Shown: positions 55,738-64,000 of the stretch, piece by piece
Layout: every line of letters begins with the position of its first letter
Position numbering within the stretch: position 1 is the stretch's first letter
Assembly (NCBI GenBank): GCA_013368315.1
Contig: JAACJM010000004.1
Coordinates: forward strand, 1,054,001-1,118,000
Source: Tetrapyrgos nigripes
Taxonomy: Eukaryota > Basidiomycota > Agaricomycetes > Agaricales > Campanellaceae
DNA: 64,000 nucleotides
Direction: 5' to 3'
Program-made: the position numbers and the translations under genes
The notes under the pieces: generated by a model
What the model was told of the DNA's origin: nothing
What the model saw: the letters and a program-made list of their open reading frames with translations, nothing else
The model's database searches: none

Positions 55738-57092
55738 ATGCTCATTGCACTCTACAATCCTGCGGCAGGAGACCGCTCTGCCAAGGTGCGTCTCTAAAAT
55801 GAAGGGAAATAACAAAAAAGTAATCTGCCTACAGTCCTTCTTCGACGAAGAAGTCTTGCCCAAACTTCAAGCTGCCGGCAAGCCAGTTGATAAGGTCCTT
55901 GCAACAGAGCGACCAGCACATGCAGGCGAAATCATTCTCGAACTGCTTGAAGCCTCTCAGGAGGAACTTGTTGTAATCCTGGGCTCTGGAGATGGAACCA
56001 TGCATGAAATCATCAATCATCTCTCAAGTGCCCAACCCAAAGGCGCCAGAGTGGATACCCCGATCAGATTGCATTTCGCTCTGGTTCCTTGTGGTACTGC
56101 AAACGCACTGTACTCTTCATTATTCCCTCCTACGGAGAATGCTTCCACGTCCGACAAGACTTATCGACTACAATCCGTTCAGTCTTTCTTGGACAACTCC
56201 ACTGGTATCCCATTAACCTTGGCGATCACCACATTATCGTCTCCTCCATACCTCAAAGTCCCCCCGACAGGTAAGACAGTGTTTCTGAAAATCTGTTGAC
56301 ATACATAGCTCATGCATGTTTTAAAGCAATCATATCTTCCGTCGTCGTCTCGACAAGTCTACATGCTGCTATTTTACACGATTCTGAAAAGCTACGCGAA
56401 AAGACACCAGGAATAGAGAGGTTCAAAGTTGCCGCTCAACAAAATAGCGATAAATGGTACAACGGCTACGCAAAAATCCTTCCTGCGGCGTCCACGGGAG
56501 TAGTGCAGCTGTATGACCCTGCGACAAAGAGTTTTGTTGATCATCCAGATTGCGATGAGTACAACTCTGTCGTAGATATTGCAGGGCCATTTGCTTACTT
56601 TTTATCAACTGTTAATGTTGATCGTTTGGAACCTGCCTTTGAAATCACACCATTGACTCGTAAAATCGTGCCCTCGGAGGCTACCTGCGATTTGATGATT
56701 GTGCGCCCTCTCCGTGATCCTTCGCTTCAGATGGACTCTCCAGAAACGAGAAGTGGTTTCTCTACCAAACTATGGAAAATTCTGGGTGGAGCATATCAGA
56801 AGGGAGCTCATGTGGATTTGCGATACGATGATAAGGGTGAGATTGGGACTGAGGGAGAAGGATGCGTAGTTGTGGAATACCTTCGCTGTGGAGGATGGGA
56901 ATGGATTCCGGTATGGTTTTGCGTGGTGTCCTCGACTATCGTGTCATTAACAGCTTTCTCCAGGACGATATCGATGACGCTGCTCACTTGCTATGCACTG
57001 ATGGTACGATTTCTGCAATCGAGAAAGGTGGACGAGCTGTCTGCGTCGCAGCTACACCAACGGGCAAAGCCGGATTCTATGTGCATGCTTGA
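55738..57092 (+). CDS. Lipid kinase with diacylglycerol/sphingoid-base kinase catalytic domain
   Basis: The protein resembles long-chain-base kinases of the Lcb4/5 and DGK-cat family, which phosphorylate sphingoid bases or diacylglycerol with ATP. It begins MLIALYNPAAGDRSAK (substrate-proximal GxxN-like start). ELVVILGSGDGTMHEIINHL holds the nucleotide-binding GDGT loop. LHFALVPCGTANALYSSLFP and VVVSTSLHAAILHDSEKLRE are further conserved stretches. It ends with CTDGTISAIEKGGRAVCVAA, as in the family's C-terminal beta-sandwich. Length is about 400 residues after three or four introns, without N-terminal membrane segment. True substrate cannot be assigned. Confidence 0.82.
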
Positions 57093-57173
57093 TTAAATCT
57101 TCTTCTTTGGAACCCTGTACAATCTATCTACAATCTCGAATTGTCCTGTGTACTGAAATGAAATGCCAGTTGT

Positions 57174-58167
<994 letters not shown>

Positions 58168-59637
58168 ATGGATCTTACTTTTCAACACCAAACGAACATA
58201 CACGTCCTGTCTTGCTCTTATAGCGCTCCTGACTTGGTAGCTCTTGGAGGTGAGCCACTACTTTTCGAAATCTCCGTGTCGTCAACGCCAATTTTTTGGA
58301 GGGGACCATTCCGTGCAGATACTCTTGATTGTAAGCCTCTTTGTCCTCTCTTCATATTTTATTCTCTCATGAATCCGACAGAAAAAAGACTGCTGCGAGT
58401 CAGTCGCGTTATTTCACATCGGAACGCGTGTCACAGCCCTTGCTTGGTCTCCTCGAACAATCTCTCCCTCATCCGGCGATGAATGGCTATACGAGTAACG
58501 TCGACACCCTTCTTGTTGAAGAACACGCGTCATAACACGTCCATTTTCAGGCTCGTTGCTGCAGGCTCCGATTTTAGTCTTCATCTCCTCACTAAATCTT
58601 CTCTCGACTCTGAAAACATATACCCGTTCGGTGGCGGACTGAGCGGCCATCATGGCAAGATCAATGGCATGAGTTTCTGTGGCGGCTCAGGTGAAGATGG
58701 TTCACGGTATGTCGCGACAGTTTCAGGTTCACCCATCTCTCCTTCCGCTTTCTATGGCTTCTCTAAATCAATCAAACAGACGATAAGATGCTTATGGTGT
58801 GGAATCTCCGTCCGGATCCATCTGAGGACGAGAACAACGACCCATCTATAGATGAAGATTCCCCTTCCTTCTCCCGTCGACAGCCCACGGCATACGCCAT
58901 CCCTTTCCCCCATCCGTTGACTTCCATCAACTCTCACCCCACATCTAGCAAGGAATTCCTTGTTTCCGACTGCAGGGGCTCAATTTTCCTTACCGATTGG
59001 AGGTCGGATCCGGTGGATGCACAAGACGGCTGGCACCAGCCTAACATCATCGAACTTTCTGAACCTCGCGCACTTTCGGATGTCTCCTTGGGGCATGCGC
59101 TTCATCTATCTGGCTCGGTAGCTTGGCATAAAGGCTCCGTCGATATGTATGTAATTCATATACTTGCGTTCCATCCATCCATCCATCCATCCATCTCTGG
59201 CATCACTGACTACCTTGATAGGATAGGAGCTGTATATGGCTCAAAATACGCCGTGTGGGATATCTCCAAGTTACATGGTGGTAAACCCTCTGCGACAGGC
59301 ACCACGTTCTCACAGGGAGGTCATAGATTCCGGTACGGTCGTTCAGCTACCAAATCATTCTTCTTGTCAGACTGATTCGTATTCGTCTTCGTACCTTAGC
59401 TGGTGCGATACTCACCCAGAGTATTTTGCTATTTCCACACAGTCACCGCTCAAGGGCGCCATCATCCAGATATATAACAGTAACTTCCTATCAGCACACG
59501 CACAGCCAACGGTGTTTAGTATCTCCCCCAGGCCCCACTTTGTCCAAGACTTTGATTTTGTAGGATTCGGTAATGTTCCTACGTTGGCAGCTGCAGTTGG
59601 TCGATCTTTGTTCATCTTTCCCATTGGTGTGGAATGA
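58168..59637 (+). CDS. NUP37: Nucleoporin Nup37 (WD40)
   Basis: Nup37 is a beta-propeller of the Y-complex (Nup107-160) of the nuclear pore; it is present in many filamentous fungi and animals and absent from budding yeast. The protein begins MDLTFQHQTNIHVLSCSYSA. WD-like blades include LVAAGSDFSLHLL, GHHGKINGMSFCG, and SDDKMLMVWNL. HPLTSINSHPTSSKEFLVSD, with DCRGSIFLTDWR, is family-typical, as are HPEYFAISTQSPLKGAIIQI and the end LAAAVGRSLFIFPIGVE. Six or so introns; one contains a CCAT microsatellite. The annotation rests on order of blades and the C-terminal block. Confidence 0.82.
59171..59195 (+). repeat. (CCAT)6 microsatellite in a Nup37 intron
   Basis: Six perfect CCAT units plus one base, located within the intron that separates KGSVDM from IGAVYGSKYAVWDI. 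Expected to be length-variable between strains. Confidence 0.9.
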
Positions 59638-59836
59638 TCGGCCTGCAGTGGGATGCAGCAGGACACAAAAAATGTATTTGTCTACAGTAAAAGTAAATTA
59701 GGAATGCCTGTTTACACTACAATACAACTGCGGAACAACATCGATTCACCACTTCTGACAGATACAATTAAGGGTTTCAAGAAAGGCTGTACTAACCAGA
59801 ATCAAAAAAAATCTACATAAATATGTGAAAAGCGTA

Positions 59837-62718
59837 TCAATGGCCGTAACTGGCTTGCATATGATGGTATGAGTTCTGATGTTGATGTTGATGAGGCCCA
59901 ACCCCCATAGCCATGTCCACATTCCCGCCGAAGCCAAGATCAAGGAACATGTTCCTCCAATACTGCGCATCCATCTCCGAAGTGTGTTGCGGCACCGGAG
60001 GAATAAACCCTTGATGATGACCGACAGGAGCAGGCATAGTCGACAAGCCTGTTCGGGGACTTTCCGCCGAGTAATCACTGCTGTTGTGTTCGCTAGGTGA
60101 GATAGCCGGCGAAGAGTGGAAGAAAGACGGGTCTTGCACCCTCTGCGGATATACCGGAGGAGATGACGTGGGCTTTTGAATGCAGGAAGCTGATCAAAAG
60201 ATGTTAGTGACATTGGAACGGCGAACAGGAAAGGACTATACCTTGCAACCGGGGATCTAGAGGTGGTCCGCCGTTGTCAAACCGCGTCTTTTCGGGTTTC
60301 CGGGATTTAAAGATGTCATTGGCGAGTAAACCCCGGAGAAAGCGAGCGTGGTAAGCCGCCGAATTGGACGCCGGTGAAAGAACTGAGGCTTCATAGTAAG
60401 CGTCAGCTGCCCGAGAAATGACATCGTGCACTTCATGTGATGCTCCTTCGTGTAATTGCGGCAAAGTACTGGCACTGCGAAGGAGCTAAAACGAGAGTTA
60501 GTACGTTACAGAACAGGAAGGATGGACTACTGACTCTTAGTAGAAAGACTGCCGAATACGCGCACATGATAGTAATTGATTCTTGACTATATCTCTGCAC
60601 GGAATTTTCAGTATATATCAGTTACCTTTAGGAGTAAAGTGACCCACTAGCATACTCATGGTTGCGAAATCCTTTGAAACTATCCGTAAGTTTTCAATTG
60701 CGCTGGTATAGCACGCTGACAAAGCAGAGACGCTTGGACTAGTGCGGGTTGTCTATAGGAAACCGGATGAGATCAGTACACATTGACAGTTGGTTTCACA
60801 TTACTTACCGACGACATGGAATCTTGAATACCGAAACTGTTCGTGAATAACCGCACGTACAGTCGGAAGAAGCTCAGGAAGGAAAGGTGGAACTTTTCTC
60901 CGCCTGCCCGGTGCATTTCTCTTTCCCAAGTTTCCCCCCACTGGGTCAGTTTTCCGTTGCAGTTGCGTAAGACCACTTCGTGATTAATATCATTCCCTGG
61001 ACTGCCGTTTCTTGAAGTGTGGAAGATTTCCGTTGTCTCCGCCTAAACGGCAAATCAATAAATGATCAGAAAATTCGCTGAAGAATTGGACCTACAGCTA
61101 TATGACGAAGTTGGACGAACGCCGCCACGATCACATCTTCAGGGCGCACGATGCTTCCACCCTTTTCGTGCCAAGTAACCGCGTGACGGATAAAGTCATC
61201 TTCGGGCAACATCCAATTCCTGCCCGTCTGAGTGCTGAGGCTGCGATCATGAATCCACAAGACGAGATAAGTGCGCTCCCGATTGCGCCTTTCACGCAGC
61301 TGCAAATCGGTTTCGTGGGGAGGCGGGTGAGCCACGTAACGGTTGAGACCCAATTCCACCGCCATACGACAAGCCTGAATGAAAGACATCTGAGTCAGAT
61401 ACAAAGATACCGGAAGAGTCGGAGCGCTCACATAGCCAACAAACGTCCAAGTCCGCTGTCAAAGGAAAAGCAATGAACACAAGGATCCTGAGCTAAAGTG
61501 ATGAACGATACTTACGTTGTCGTCCGGATCCTTCCAATAGATTAAGCAAGCGAAAGCTTGAATAACTTCAACACTTTTCCAGGCTTCGATGAAAGCCTTG
61601 CCAGCAAGTTCGTTTGCGAGCTTTTGACATTGCTTGAAAAGCTCTGGCTTGAAGAATTTGCATCCTGCCATGAGCATGACGGTGAATAGGAATGGGCTCT
61701 TGGAGCGAACATAGTTCACTGAATGAATCGCAGGATCAAAAAGGTTGATGAAAGGGTTGAGCCGTAAAAAGATGAGATCGAAAAGAACTCTAGCTTGCTC
61801 TTCATCCATGATGCCAGCTGAAACGGGGTCACAAAGACCGGATCCATTAGAAGCGTGTAGAGGACTCAGCGAGCCACGCGAAGGGGATGGTTCAGGGCCA
61901 GGGGTGTCCTGAGGGTTGAGGATCGTCCGGAAAAAGGAATTGCGACGATTCTCGCGTCTGATAAGCTTGGCGGGGTATACGTCGTCGCTACGCTCATGTT
62001 CGTCGTCATCGTCGTCATCGCCTTCCATTGTACGGGAGCTGGTGCTGGAGGTTGAATATTCACCACCGTTATTGGCATAGGGTAGATTGAGAGGCGGGAG
62101 TTGGTTTATAGGGAAGCGAGAACCGGAAGGAAATGCCTCTCCTCGACCATTGGTAGCAAACTGAGAGTCTTGGGCGGCAGACAGATGGCCGTCCGGGTAA
62201 GGAGGTTGAAGACTGCCTTCTGCAGACTGTTGTGATTTGAGCTTAGCGGTGTTCAGACCTTTCTCGAGACGTCGAAGCATCTTGGATGCTTCAGAAAGCC
62301 TTGGGTATGGTCAATGAGGATAAAAGAGTTAATTAAACAAGAGACAAACTTGGAACCAGGCTTTCGGCCTCGACGATGTTTTTCGAAAATACATCTAGAG
62401 CAAACATGGTCAGCTAGGCCCGGGTACCTAAAGCAGAGACATACTCGACATTGGCGCGTTTACAGCGTTGGCATTGCTTCTGGCCATCCTCAGCACCAAC
62501 GCATTTCATCTACCAACCAAAGTTAGAGCGGAGCTAACAAAGAAGGAAGTAAGATTGACAACCTTTGCAGCACGACAGGTTGTGCAAGCACGAGCACCGC
62601 GAACGACAGGGGGCTTTGTAGGGGCGCTGTGCAAAATGAGTACGAAAACAAAGTGAAAGAAGAGGTATACGAACGTGGACTTGATGTCGGACATGGGCTC
62701 TCCTGGTTGTACCTCCAT
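59837..62718 (-). CDS. Zn2Cys6 fungal-specific transcription factor
   Basis: A DNA-binding regulator with an N-terminal zinc binuclear cluster: RACTTCRAAKMKCVGAEDGQ then KQCQRCKRANVECIF, a CX2CX6CX9CX2CX6C pattern assembled across three exons. A basic RRGRKPGSK segment and a short coiled coil (MLRRLEKGLNTAKLKSQQ) for dimerisation follow. A low-complexity acidic part (GDDDDDDEHERSDDVYP) lies before the fungal_trans domain: LRLNPFINLFDPAIHSVNYV, RMAVELGLNRYVAHPP and WIHDRSLSTQTGRNWMLPED. It ends with a His/Gln-rich tail (PHQHQHQNSYHHMQASYGH) likely to activate transcription. Target genes are unknown; it shares the 805-bp upstream region with CEF1. Confidence 0.88.
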
Positions 62719-63523
62719 TTTATCAACCGGGTATTTTTTCGACGACGGTGATCAAACAAGGCGCGGTGATGAGCGTAAAGTCCGACGTAGAGGACTCTGA
62801 AGACGAGGGGCGGAGAGAGCTGGGAAAGGATGAGGGGAGGAGGGAAAGTCCTTAGGTGAGGGAAGGTGAGAAAGAGAGGAAGGCACAAGGTGGTAGGAAG
62901 ATGAAAGCCTAGCTGATGGGTTGAGCTTGAGTTCGGCGACTTAGGCACACGCTTATTTCGGCCATTCCGGTGAAATATACAGTCACCGAGGATTATCCCC
63001 GCCTTGACTACTACTTTGACAGCAAGCAACAATCTTGCTTGCATGTTTACATATCTAGTTATACGACTTTCTTTCATTTAAGCCCACTGAAAGGAGGAAT
63101 GCCATTCTTTTTCAAATCAGAACGGCCGGCAACTGAAAAGATGTGACACGTCACGATCCTTAGCCTAGCCCGAGTTTCCTCGCCGTCTTACTGGTCCTGA
63201 CCCTGGCTCGTCAAAGTGCATCCTGGGGTGCTGTTTTGGAGGCAGACAAGTGGACTGAGGCGGACTATTTCATGTCCGTTTGGTCGTGTTTGGTTGATGA
63301 AAGAATATTCACGTGACGGGCAAACTAGATGGAGGGGCGAGTGCAGTTAGCGGATGGGTACGAGAGCAAAAGTATCTGGTTCTTCATTCCTACCGACACC
63401 ATCATCATGGGCTCACTCGAGTGTGTCGGCATTCCATGTGCGCTACAGCCTGATGGAAAAACTTGCTTTGTCACGTGACTATGGTAAGTATTCTTCTTTC
63501 CATTGCCAACCACTTTTGCAGTC
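62719..63523. promoter_or_regulatory. Divergent intergenic region Zn2Cys6 factor/CEF1 with two TCACGTGA sites
   Basis: The perfect palindrome TCACGTGA occurs at 63309-63316 and 63471-63478; the latter is 46 bp from the CEF1 start. This is the Cbf1/Pho4/SREBP-type E-box. No gene was seen in this 805-bp region. Confidence 0.55.

Positions 63524-64000
<477 letters not shown>

Overview
This is nuclear DNA of a filamentous basidiomycete, most likely an Agaricomycete. Genes are packed tightly and broken by many 45-65 nt GT-AG introns. The content is fungal: class II histone deacetylase with Arb2 tail, Zn2Cys6 regulator, HET-domain protein, gamma-tubulin, FSFG nucleoporin, tetraspanin, orphan 7TM proteins. 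No virus, rRNA, tRNA or CRISPR array was seen. About 26 protein genes can be assigned; the first (TRAPPC13) and last (CEF1) are cut by the window edges.

Layout. 0-9.4 kb: TRAPPC13 (+), V-ATPase subunit H (-), mitochondrial ribosomal protein mL46 (+), mitochondrial nuclease NUC1 (-), histone deacetylase HDA1 (+). 9.4-14.2 kb: an inverted-repeat element, 25S rRNA methyltransferase BMT2 (-), a tetraspanin (-), co-activator MBF1 (+). 14.5-19.4 kb: a tandem duplication of 2.2 kb, each unit holding one 7-transmembrane gene. 19.7-29 kb: gamma-tubulin, a Nup1-like nucleoporin and a two-domain dual-specificity phosphatase (all -), then a gene-poor stretch. 29-41 kb: YME2 (+), then a plastic region with two near-identical ketopantoate reductase genes flanking a HET-domain gene and a MITE, then an M20 amidohydrolase. 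41-54.6 kb: TTC27/EMW1 (+), the large CCR4-NOT scaffold NOT1, RNA 3'-phosphate cyclase and a BAHD-type acyltransferase (three - genes only 52 and 67 bp apart). 54.7-64 kb: an isochorismatase-fold amidase, a second MITE copy, a lipid kinase, UMP/CMP kinase, Nup37, a Zn2Cys6 regulator and the start of CEF1/CDC5.

Most genes are housekeeping and do not form a pathway cluster. Recurring themes are mitochondria (mL46, NUC1, YME2), nuclear pore (Nup1, Nup37) and RNA metabolism (BMT2, NOT1, RTCA, CEF1). Divergent pairs share very short intergenic promoters (82-163 bp). The accessory part is the 14.5-19.4 kb 7TM duplication and the 32.5-38.7 kb ketopantoate reductase/HET/MITE block.

The most unusual observations are an apparent 2-nucleotide exon in MBF1, a two-copy MITE family with one copy at a duplication edge, a GC-AG intron in CEF1, a phosphatase whose second domain has lost its catalytic loop, and single-base frame breaks in the HET, acyltransferase and Nup1 genes. 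All exon boundaries are my manual predictions.
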